Shown here in pieces: positions 1-5,357 of a DNA stretch of 7,916 nt (the first letter of the stretch is position 1; each line of letters begins with the position of its first letter). Under the pieces are notes generated by a model. That model was not told the origin of the DNA. It was given only the letters and a program-made list of their open reading frames with translations, and made no database searches. Origin of the DNA: J088 sp003695505 [NCBI: Candidatus Dadabacteria bacterium] (GTDB lineage: Bacteria; J088). Position numbers and translations under genes: made by a program. The stretch spans positions 1 to 7,916 of the forward strand of contig RFIY01000035.1 in assembly GCA_003695505.1 (NCBI GenBank). Reading direction: 5' to 3'.

Positions 1-923
1 CGCGGTATCGTGCGCGTATATTCGAAACCGGGGGCGAGTTGCAGGTGATCACGGTCGTCGAACGCCAGCGGCGCCGTGGGGGAGGTATCCGCCGGCCAGA
101 AGTGCCGGTAGGCGCCTTCCAGCTTCAGGATCGCGCCGCGCACGGTCTGGGTATAGGTCAGACCGGCGTGCGTTACCGTTTGCAGCAACATCGTTGCCGG
201 ACCAGCGGGCGGCACGAACAGGATCGCTGGCTGCCCGCGATCGACGTGGTGAATCGCCTGCAGGCTCAGATCGGCACCGCGAAACGATTGCGACCAGCGC
301 AGCGCCCCCTGGGGTGCGAGCTTATGGTTGCTGATCGTCCCGTTGGTCTCGATGATGCGGACCCGCGGGTCGGGGTCGAGCGATCGCAGAAAGTTGAACC
401 GTGACCGTGGCGACGGCTTGAGCGGACGCACGACCATGGGCAGCGCAAACAGCTCCAGCAGCCCGTCTCCGGCATCGACAGCAAGCCGGACCATCGGCTC
501 ACCGACCTTGTCGAGGTTCTTGAAATCGCTGTCGAGGTTGCGGCTGTTCAACACGTCCGCCGGGTGGAAGGCCTCGGTCGCGGTCCAGTTGACGATGTCC
601 GCACCGACGCGGAGGCGAACCGGTCCCGACTTCCACTCAGCCCACAGCTCCTCGATCCAGGCGTAGCTGCGCTGCTTGTCAACCGTGTCGACGCGTCCCG
701 CGACGCGCATCCGGGCCGACCACGGCCGTTTTTTCAGGCGCGCTTCGACGCGTCCGAACAGGCCAAGACCGTAGTCGGTCGTCGCGGCATCGTCATCGGG
801 CAAAAACCCGCGCGCCTCCAGCGCAACCTGTCCCCGACTGGACAGTATGAGCGACGCGGCACTCGCCACATGCGGCACCAGGCAGGCGATCGCGAGGCAG
901 GCAAGGCTCGTGCGGAGACTCAT
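1..923 (-). CDS. Probable outer-membrane beta-barrel (porin-like) protein, C-terminus beyond the left edge
   Basis: An uninterrupted reading frame of 307 codons runs from ATG at 923 to the left edge, so the C-terminus is missing. Residues 1-22 form a Sec signal peptide with a likely cleavage after ASA. The mature part shows alternating polar/apolar stretches typical of beta strands (about residues 50-65, 68-80 and 88-110), followed by a WTATEAFHPADVL-type segment like those seen in outer-membrane barrels of the DUF1302/porin kind. I did not recognise the exact family. The start is supported by a GAGGTG ribosome site about 6 nt upstream, which overlaps the TGA of the preceding lolA-like gene, so translation is probably coupled. 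As third gene of a TetR-led operon behind a periplasmic lipoprotein-sorting protein, it is inferred to be the outer-membrane partner of an envelope transport process. The barrel assignment rests on pattern, not on a recognised domain. Confidence 0.75.
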   Translation of the reverse strand, partial: MSLRTSLACLAIACLVPHVASAASLILSSRGQVALEARGFLPDDDAATTDYGLGLFGRVEARLKKRPWSARMRVAGRVDTVDKQRSYAWIEELWAEWKSGPVRLRVGADIVNWTATEAFHPADVLNSRNLDSDFKNLDKVGEPMVRLAVDAGDGLLELFALPMVVRPLKPSPRSRFNFLRSLDPDPRVRIIETNGTISNHKLAPQGALRWSQSFRGADLSLQAIHHVDRGQPAILFVPPAGPATMLLQTVTHAGLTYTQTVRGAILKLEGAYRHFWPADTSPTAPLAFDDRDHLQLAPGFEYTRTIP

Positions 924-932
924 GGATGCACC

Positions 933-1724
933 TCAGTCCGCCAGCGCATCGACGGTAAAGTCATCGGGGTCGAGATCGAGAAACAACTGCCGCGATGTCC
1001 ACGTCATCACAGACTTCTTGCGCGTCTGGACGTTTTCCATCGTAATCTGCCCGGCACGCCAGAAATTGCGATACTGCTGCGGCTGCTCGAAATGGGCCAC
1101 CTTCAACAGATCGCCGCGCCGGTCGTAGTATTCCGTGCGGATCGGCAGGTGAAATTCCTGGTCGATCCAGACCTTCATCCGGCTGTAACCGCTGTACCGA
1201 TTGACCGGGACCTGTTCGATGATCCAGGTGTTGCGGCCATTGACGACCTCGTCGCCGAGGTAGCGGTTGCGGTACTTTTCGACGGCGCGGGAGCCGAAAT
1301 CCTCGTAGGAAAATTCCGAGCCCATGAACGAGCCTGACTGATTGGTTGCGGCAATTCGCTTGACACGCTTGATCGCCGGCAGGTACAGCCACTGGTCGTC
1401 ATTGCCCTTTGGGTGCGACCAGGTCAGCAGCTTCGTGCCACGCACATCCGTCGGAAACACGAACTCGAACAGCGAGCGATCTTCACCGTTTTCGCCTTCG
1501 AGGATGGTGGCATTCATCTTGCGCACGACCTTGTCACCCTGTGCATTGAGCAGCACGAGTTCGAGCTCGGACCGCTCGCCTTTGAATCCGTCATCGGCGT
1601 GCTCGACGAGCGACGCGATTTCGTTGCCTCGCTGAACTGCATCTTCAGCCGGCGCCTCCGCGCGTACAACGAACGGTGACGCGACAACTGTTGCCGCGAG
1701 CATCAGCAGAAATTTGCGGAACAT
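933..1724 (-). CDS. Outer membrane lipoprotein-sorting protein, LolA-like (PF17131-type)
   Basis: This encodes a 263-aa exported periplasmic protein. Residues 1-22 are a signal peptide (KFLLMLAATVVASPFVV core, cleavage near VRA). The mature domain carries the hallmark of the LolA-like 'outer membrane lipoprotein-sorting' family: GTKLLTWSHPKGNDDQWLYL (97-115), the basic KRVKRI run, and GSFMGSEFSYEDF (131-143), then a beta-rich half with MKVWIDQEFHLPIRTEYYD (183-201). The fold is a half barrel with a hydrophobic cavity that carries lipids or lipoproteins. Members are commonly found beside RND/MMPL exporters, and the substrate here is unknown. The ATG at 1724 has a perfect AGGAGG (1731-1736) with 6-nt spacing that lies inside the end of tetR, whose stop is only 2 nt upstream. 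The frame could extend upstream, but that extension lies over tetR and is not credible. It should not be named lolA, as it is a different branch from the canonical chaperone. Confidence 0.9.
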   Translation of the reverse strand: MFRKFLLMLAATVVASPFVVRAEAPAEDAVQRGNEIASLVEHADDGFKGERSELELVLLNAQGDKVVRKMNATILEGENGEDRSLFEFVFPTDVRGTKLLTWSHPKGNDDQWLYLPAIKRVKRIAATNQSGSFMGSEFSYEDFGSRAVEKYRNRYLGDEVVNGRNTWIIEQVPVNRYSGYSRMKVWIDQEFHLPIRTEYYDRRGDLLKVAHFEQPQQYRNFWRAGQITMENVQTRKKSVMTWTSRQLFLDLDPDDFTVDALAD

Positions 1725-1726
1725 GG

Positions 1727-2317
1727 TCAACCTCCTGTGGCGTTGGGGATCTGCACGGGCAGATCGGAGAGATAGTCCAGGGCCATTCGCGTCACCGCCC
1801 GCAGGGACGGCTCGGCATCCGGGGGATCGTTTTGCAGCGTGTGCAGGATGGCCAACGAATAGATCGCACCAAAAAACATCAGCGCGAACGCCTCCGGATC
1901 GCACACCGGGAACCGGCCCTCGGCGATCCGCTCCCGCAGAATCTGCACGAGGCGGTCGAATGCGACGAGCGGAGGCGGGGCGTCAGCGTGCGCCGCCCAG
2001 ACCTGCATGGACAGCGGTGCCACTTCTTTCATGAACGCGTAGGCCGCGCACGCAATGTCGTACAACCGCCCGGAGCTGAGCTGTTCGAGCCCCTCGGTGT
2101 CTTCGAGCAGGCGCACAAACGGCGGGATGTCCTCCGGGGGGCGCATCGCCTCGGCAAAGAGGCGGTCCTTCGTGCCGAAGCGCCGAAAAATCGCCGGCGC
2201 CGAGATGCCGGCGCGTTCTGCAACGAGGTCGACGCTGGCCGCCGCGCCGTGCTCCAGGAACACCTGGCGCGCAATTTCGAGTAGCCGTTCGTCACTGATC
2301 TGGCGGGGACGGGCCAT
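1727..2317 (-). CDS. TetR/AcrR-family transcriptional regulator
   Basis: This encodes a 196-aa repressor-sized protein. The N-terminal helix-turn-helix spans about residues 9-55, with the typical LLEIARQVFLEHG helix 1, then VAERAGISAPAIFRRFGTKD as turn and recognition helix, followed by RLFAEAM. The C-terminal two thirds are helical and variable, as expected for the ligand-binding and dimerisation domain, so the inducer cannot be predicted. It is the first gene of its operon. The stop is 2 nt from the ATG of the lolA-like gene, so regulator and targets share one transcript. A perfect 11-bp inverted repeat over the promoter immediately upstream is the likely binding site, giving autorepression. 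The start at 2317 is supported by a purine-rich GAGGCAGG just upstream and by the HTH position near the N-terminus. Confidence 0.95.
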   Translation of the reverse strand: MARPRQISDERLLEIARQVFLEHGAAASVDLVAERAGISAPAIFRRFGTKDRLFAEAMRPPEDIPPFVRLLEDTEGLEQLSSGRLYDIACAAYAFMKEVAPLSMQVWAAHADAPPPLVAFDRLVQILRERIAEGRFPVCDPEAFALMFFGAIYSLAILHTLQNDPPDAEPSLRAVTRMALDYLSDLPVQIPNATGG

Positions 2318-2324
2318 CCTGCCT

Positions 2325-2354
2325 CATTAGTTAGTGTTGCATAACTAACTAATG
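2325..2354. promoter_or_regulatory. Probable TetR operator: 11-bp perfect inverted repeat
   Basis: Arms CATTAGTTAGT (2325-2335) and ACTAACTAATG (2344-2354) are perfect reverse complements around an 8-nt spacer. The site is AT-rich in a GC-rich region and lies 7 nt from the tetR start codon. It covers the predicted -10 and transcription start of the minus-strand operon, as expected for a repressor site of the adjacent TetR protein. Binding is inferred. Confidence 0.8.
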
Positions 2355-2379
2355 TATCAGGCCCACAGCGATTGCACAA
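2351..2379 (-). promoter_or_regulatory. Predicted sigma70 promoter of the tetR operon
   Basis: On the minus strand, TTGTGC (2379-2374) is separated by 17 bp from TACATT (2356-2351). The latter is preceded by TG one base away, an extended -10. Transcription would start near 2344, inside the inverted repeat, leaving a leader of about 26 nt. The -35 is weak (3/6 matches). Confidence 0.5.
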
Positions 2380-2438
2380 CTCGACGCGACCACACCCGCG
2401 GTCGCGATGTTCGCTGCATCTGCGATGATGCCGATCGC

Positions 2439-2467
2439 TTGCCTGCCCTTGCAACGACGGGTAGCAT
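2439..2467 (+). promoter_or_regulatory. Predicted promoter of the cyclic-nucleotide-binding gene
   Basis: TTGCCT (2439-2444) and TAGCAT (2462-2467) are 17 bp apart, each matching consensus at 4 of 6 positions. The expected start is at about 2474-2475, which coincides with the ATG at 2475, so the mRNA could be leaderless. The pair is separate from the tetR operator, about 85 bp away. Confidence 0.4.
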
Positions 2468-2474
2468 TAAGGGC

Positions 2475-2966
2475 ATGCAAAAAGCCACCGTCGAGGTCAT
2501 TGCGCGACATCCCCTGTTCCGCAAGCTGTCGCAGGCGCAAAAAGCGTCGTTGCTGCGCTGCATCGTCGAAGAGTCCGTCACGGCCAACACGCTGATCTAT
2601 CAGGAAGACAGCCAGGGCGACAGCATGTATGTCGTGATCGAAGGATCGGTGCTGCTGCAAAAGTATGTCGATGGCGATCCTGTCCCGGTCATGCGGCTGC
2701 GCCCGCGTGAGACCTTCGGCGAGCTGGCCGCACTGCTACCCGGCAACCGTCTGCTGACAGCGAAAGCGATCGACTCGGGTCTGATCGCGCGGCTGTCCCA
2801 TGCGGCGCTGCAACAACTCCAGGAGAGCGATCCCGCGACCGCGTACGCCGTGCGCAGCCGCCTGCTCGAGCACTTCCTGCTCAAGGTGCGGCATCTGCAG
2901 CCGGTCTGGAACGAGCTGCTCACGCAGGCGGTCACCGCGCTCGACGGCCGGATCGTCGGCACCTGA
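2475..2966 (+). CDS. Small stand-alone cyclic nucleotide-binding domain protein
   Basis: This encodes a 163-aa cytoplasmic protein consisting almost entirely of one CAP/PKA-type cyclic nucleotide-binding domain (about residues 12-115). Visible signatures are LFRKLS at the domain start, GDSMYVVIEGSVLL (48-61) for the central beta roll, and the phosphate-binding cassette FGELAALLPGNRLLTA (81-96). The cassette has the Glu (E83) and Arg (R92) that contact the ribose and cyclic phosphate, so ligand binding looks intact. The remaining roughly 45 residues are helical, with no winged helix, kinase or other output domain, so it is not a CRP-type regulator. The frame is open back to an ATG at 2352 inside the tetR operator, but the first 41 codons lack family similarity, so I prefer 2475. 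No good ribosome site precedes it (AAGGG is only 1 nt away). It is divergent from tetR and followed after 52 nt by an unknown gene. Confidence 0.85.
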   Translation: MQKATVEVIARHPLFRKLSQAQKASLLRCIVEESVTANTLIYQEDSQGDSMYVVIEGSVLLQKYVDGDPVPVMRLRPRETFGELAALLPGNRLLTAKAIDSGLIARLSHAALQQLQESDPATAYAVRSRLLEHFLLKVRHLQPVWNELLTQAVTALDGRIVGT

Positions 2967-3018
2967 CCCTCAACTGCCGCACGGTTTCCGCCGATATCCA
3001 TGGCGGAGGCCGAAGCCC

Positions 3019-3444
3019 ATGGCACGACGTTATCCCTGGCTCGTCGAAGAACCTGAAGCCGGCTGGCTGGTTTGTCCGGATGCCGTGCATGTGGAATTGC
3101 GGCCGGAGCCGAACGCCGGCAATCGTACCTGCACGATACCCCCACGTGGATTTGCCGGCGTCGTCTGCCCGGTACCCCACTCCTTCGCCCCCGGACGGTA
3201 TCGGCTGCGTTTCCTGGATCTTGCCGACCCGGGTGATCTGCGCATTCATCTGCTCGGCACCGCGCGGATTCGCAAAGGGCTGTGGCACGCCGTTCTGACC
3301 GGCGCCGATCCGAGCGAGCAACAACGCTTGCGGATGCGCGCCCAGGCGGCGATCCTTGCCGTCTGGCAAGCACTCGACGGCCCCAACGCCGTGAACCGCT
3401 TCTGCCGCGTCGTCGCTCCGACCGTCCCCCAGGTCGCCGGCTGA
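3019..3444 (+). CDS. Hypothetical protein, 141 aa
   Basis: I do not recognise the family. Coding is supported by strongly GC-biased third positions like those of its neighbours and by a balanced amino-acid composition, whereas the overlapping minus-strand frames are Arg/Ser/Pro-rich shadows. The protein has no signal peptide or membrane segment. It contains four cysteines (19, 38, 50, 129), a Pro/Gly-rich beta-like first half, a basic LRIHLLGTARIRKGLWHAVL stretch (74-93) and a C-terminal helix (about 99-120). The ATG at 3019 has a GGAGG (3004-3008) with a longish 10-nt spacer. The gap of 52 nt after the cyclic-nucleotide-binding gene, without a visible terminator, suggests co-transcription and perhaps a shared process, which is inference. 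Confidence 0.65.
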   Translation: MARRYPWLVEEPEAGWLVCPDAVHVELRPEPNAGNRTCTIPPRGFAGVVCPVPHSFAPGRYRLRFLDLADPGDLRIHLLGTARIRKGLWHAVLTGADPSEQQRLRMRAQAAILAVWQALDGPNAVNRFCRVVAPTVPQVAG

Positions 3445-3591
3445 GTCCCGCGATGGCGCTCCTGCAGCGCACAACCCGTACCGTGGCAGCGGCACGATTG
3501 TTGGCGGCCCCGCCCTGAGCCGGGATCCAGCCGCCGGCCCCCCCCTACGAGAGAGCGCCGCTGCTGACAACCCCGGGCGTAACAGCGGGTG

Positions 3592-3629
3592 GACCCCGGA
3601 TATCCGTCTGCGACGGATTCCGGGGCGAC
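3592..3629. repeat. REP-like palindromic element, copy 1
   Basis: The element begins GACCCCGGAT and ends CGGGGCGAC. Its arms CCCCGGATATCCGTC (3594-3608) and GACGGATTCCGGGG (3612-3625) pair with a single bulged base around a TGC loop. Dispersed extragenic palindromes of this GACCCCGGAT...CGGGGCGAC form are common in GC-rich proteobacteria. A related copy lies in inverse orientation about 190 bp away. Confidence 0.65.
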
Positions 3630-3814
3630 GAGTGGAAGTGCAATGGTCTCGGGGAGAACTCTCCGTCACTTGCCGCCGCCGCGTTTCCATGCTTGACAAC
3701 AGGAGGCGGAGTGATGGATACCGGTATGAGCCTGTTAGAACAGCGACTTGGAAGAATGCGTCGCTGTCGGCCACCGCGAGCAGAGCCACCCGAGCTGCGC
3801 CGCTCCCTCTTTTG

Positions 3815-3839
3815 GTCGCCCCGAACCTGATCCGGGGTC
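3815..3839. repeat. REP-like palindromic element, copy 2 (inverted)
   Basis: Read on the minus strand this is GACCCCGGAT, then CAGGTT, then CGGGGCGAC: the same borders as copy 1 with a shorter middle. The arms pair over 7 bp with one mismatch. Borders shared with copy 1 are 10 and 9 identical bases. Confidence 0.6.
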
Positions 3840-3845
3840 ACCCGG

Positions 3846-3860
3846 CCGGCCGAAGGCCGG
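3846..3860. repeat. GC-rich hairpin beside REP-like copy 2
   Basis: CCGGCC and GGCCGG form a perfect 6-bp stem with a GAA triloop. It starts 7 bp after copy 2 and may be part of the same repeat unit. No T tract follows, so it is not called a terminator. Confidence 0.45.
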
Positions 3861-3908
3861 ACGGAACCCTACCGCAACTCACATTCCCCGCGTAGCGGCG
3901 CTTGCGGG

Positions 3909-3936
3909 TTGTCAACGCCATTTCGGTGCGTATATT
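3909..3936 (+). promoter_or_regulatory. Predicted sigma70 promoter of pcm
   Basis: TTGTCA (3909-3914) and TATATT (3931-3936) each match consensus at 5 of 6 positions with a 16-bp spacer. Only 6 nt separate the -10 from the pcm ATG, so transcription would start at or next to the A of the start codon. Confidence 0.6.
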
Positions 3937-3942
3937 CCGCTT

Positions 3943-4599
3943 ATGAATCCCACCGCCACTGACCGGAGCGCGATCGAGCGTATGCTGCGTGTCCACCTCG
4001 AAGGACGCGGCATACGCGATCCCCGTGTATTGCACGCGATGGCGACCGTGCCGCGGGATCAGTTCGTGCCCTCGGAGATGCGTGCGCACGCCTGGGACGA
4101 TGCGCCGCTGCCGATCGGCCAGGGGCAGACGATCAGCCAGCCCTACATCGTCGCGCTGATGACCGAGCTCGCTGAAATCGAGCCTGGAGACCGTGTCCTC
4201 GAGGTCGGCACCGGCTGCGGCTACCAGACGGCGGTCCTGCTGCAGTTGACCCCGCATGTCTATACGATCGAGGTCCGCCCGGAGCTGGCCGAACAGGCAC
4301 GGCGGCGGCTCGAACCCCTTGGTCTGCCTCCCGATCACCTGCGCGTCGGAGACGGATCCCGCGGCTGGCCCGAACACGCGCCGTTCGATGCGATCCTCGT
4401 CACGGCCGCGCCACGCACCGTGCCACAACCGCTGCTCGAACAACTGACGCCCGGCGGGCGGCTGGTCATCCCGGTCGGCGACGAATTCAGCGGCCAGCAA
4501 TTGCTGCGCATCCGCAAGGATCAGGAAGGCGGCTTCGCCACGGAATCGATCATTCCGGTCCGCTTCGTGCCGCTCATCCCCGAAAAGCAGACCGACTGA
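3943..4599 (+). CDS. pcm: Protein-L-isoaspartate(D-aspartate) O-methyltransferase
   Basis: This 218-aa cytosolic repair enzyme transfers a methyl group from S-adenosylmethionine to the carboxyl of L-isoaspartyl residues, starting their conversion back to aspartate. Family marks are RDQFVP (38-43), the substrate loop PLPIGQGQTISQPY (55-68), SAM motif I VLEVGTGCGYQTA (85-97), GDGSRGW from 136, the acidic FDAILVTAA motif and LTPGGRLVIPVG. Length is normal for the family. The start at 3943 fits the usual N-terminus (ERMLRVHLEGRGI). The frame is open upstream to 3748, but that stretch is translated repeat. No ribosome site precedes the ATG, and the promoter lies directly against it. The common surE-pcm-nlpD-rpoS arrangement is absent here, so this could be a second, orphan copy. 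It converges on a methyltransferase gene with 7 bp between the stops. Confidence 0.95.
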   Translation: MNPTATDRSAIERMLRVHLEGRGIRDPRVLHAMATVPRDQFVPSEMRAHAWDDAPLPIGQGQTISQPYIVALMTELAEIEPGDRVLEVGTGCGYQTAVLLQLTPHVYTIEVRPELAEQARRRLEPLGLPPDHLRVGDGSRGWPEHAPFDAILVTAAPRTVPQPLLEQLTPGGRLVIPVGDEFSGQQLLRIRKDQEGGFATESIIPVRFVPLIPEKQTD

Positions 4600-4606
4600 G
4601 CCGCGG

Positions 4607-5242
4607 CTACCGCACCGCGACGCCGACGATGTGCGGCGCGACCCAGAACAGCGGCGACCAGAACGTCCTTCGCTCGTAGCGAACATTGGCAAATCCGGCC
4701 TCGTCGATCGAGCGGCCCGTGTCCCGGTCGGTCTGGCAGCCGTCGAAGACGATCGCGTGGGGCCGGTGCATCGCGCGCTGCGCGACTGAGACAATACCGG
4801 CCTTCGGCGCCGCGACATGTTCGATGAAATGAAACCGGCCGCCGGGCTTCAGGATCCGGCGGACTTCAGCAAGAACCTGTCGCGGATCGTTGACGGAACA
4901 CAGGACAAGGGTGCTGACGACGTGGTCGGCTGTTTCATCCTCGACGTCCATCTGCTCGCCGTGTACGCCACGGATGTCGACTTCGACGCCCGCTTCGGCC
5001 GCAGCCGCGCGCAACCGGTCATGCATCGCGGGATTGGGTTCGACCGCGATCACGCGCTGCCCGGGCCGGTAGTAGCGCATGTTCGCACCGGTACCTGCAC
5101 CAATTTCGACAACCGTACCCGAAACTTCCGCGAACATCCGCTGCTTGTCGTCCCCGTACATGCGGTCCATCGTCGGTTCGATACGGTTCAGGAACCATGC
5201 GTGAAACCGTTTACCAAACGGAAGCGTCTCGGGCGTAGTCAT
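4607..5242 (-). CDS. Class I SAM-dependent methyltransferase, METTL7/UbiE-like
   Basis: This encodes a 211-aa methyltransferase. It shows motif I VVEIGAGTGANM (44-55), an acidic end of strand 2 at E68 (IAVEPN), STLVLCSV (110-117), the post-II loop LKPGGRFHFIEHVAAP (131-146) and FDGC (166-169), and it ends WVAPHIVGVAVR. STLVLCSV, EHVAAP, FDGC and the PHI.G.AV end are recalled features of the METTL7 (TMT1) subfamily, whose human members methylate small thiols and are membrane-associated. No clear N-terminal membrane anchor is visible here. The bacterial substrate is unknown, with lipid, quinone or thiol all possible. ATG at 5242 is chosen because GGAAGG (5254-5249) lies 6 nt upstream. An in-frame ATG at 5248 abuts that site too closely, and the frame further upstream is non-coding. 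It faces pcm convergently and is divergent from the glutamate-synthase-like gene. Confidence 0.85.
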   Translation of the reverse strand: MTTPETLPFGKRFHAWFLNRIEPTMDRMYGDDKQRMFAEVSGTVVEIGAGTGANMRYYRPGQRVIAVEPNPAMHDRLRAAAAEAGVEVDIRGVHGEQMDVEDETADHVVSTLVLCSVNDPRQVLAEVRRILKPGGRFHFIEHVAAPKAGIVSVAQRAMHRPHAIVFDGCQTDRDTGRSIDEAGFANVRYERRTFWSPLFWVAPHIVGVAVR

Positions 5243-5277
5243 CGGCATCCTTCCATTCCGGCGATTTGCGCTGTCTG

Positions 5278-5287
5278 CATTATAATG
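5278..5287. promoter_or_regulatory. Symmetric -10 element in the divergent intergenic region
   Basis: CATTATAATG is a perfect 10-bp palindrome containing TATAAT on both strands (plus 5281-5286, minus 5284-5279). It lies 36 bp from the methyltransferase start and about 70 bp from the glutamate-synthase-like start. Neither strand has a good -35 at 16-18 bp (plus has TTCCGG at 19 bp), so activity in either direction is a prediction. Confidence 0.5.
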
Positions 5288-5357
5288 GCTGGCAACATGG
5301 ACGGTCGGCAGCGCCTGAGGTTCCGGCCGCGCAGGATTACGCTCAGGGGAGATACGC

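Larger units (their letters stand above)
3445..3942. other. 498-bp intergenic region with repeats, no convincing gene
   Basis: This gap holds two REP-like palindromes and a GC hairpin (listed separately). It also has smaller inverted repeats: GCGCT/AGCGC at 3456-3470, GGAG/CTCC at 3653-3664 and ACAGCGAC/GTCGCTGT at 3740-3767. None is followed by a T tract, so no terminator is called. A consensus -35 TTGACA (3693-3698) has only a poor partner, GATACC at 18 bp. An AGGAGG with an ATG 7 nt on opens a 38-codon frame (3714-3830) that runs into a repeat and uses codons unlike the neighbours (TTA, AGA, CGA). Confidence 0.6.

Noticed and set aside
564-1679. Plus-strand frames opposite the barrel and lolA-like genes
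   Set aside because: Antisense shadows of two genes supported by signal peptides, ribosome sites and family motifs.
2352-2474. Upstream extension of the cyclic-nucleotide-binding gene to ATG 2352
   Set aside because: That ATG lies inside the inverted repeat operator, the extra 41 residues do not resemble the family, and the domain begins normally after the ATG at 2475.
3456-3470. Hairpin GCGCT/AGCGC after the 141-aa gene as a terminator
   Set aside because: The stem is only 5 bp and no T tract follows.
3693-3722. Promoter from the consensus TTGACA at 3693
   Set aside because: The best partner (GATACC at 18 bp) matches only 3 of 6 bases, and it would place the start downstream of the nearby ribosome-site-like AGGAGG.
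2600-3789. Two long minus-strand frames (2600-3472 and 2932-3789)
   Set aside because: They are Arg/Ser/Pro-rich, show no domain, and lie opposite well-supported plus-strand genes; they are GC-driven shadows.
3632-3895. Short frame on the plus strand through the REP-like region
   Set aside because: Its LVAPNLIRG-type segment is simply the translated repeat, a common false gene call.
3838-4818. Minus-strand frame of 326 codons opposite pcm
   Set aside because: It overlaps pcm and the methyltransferase end, is Arg-rich and has no domain.
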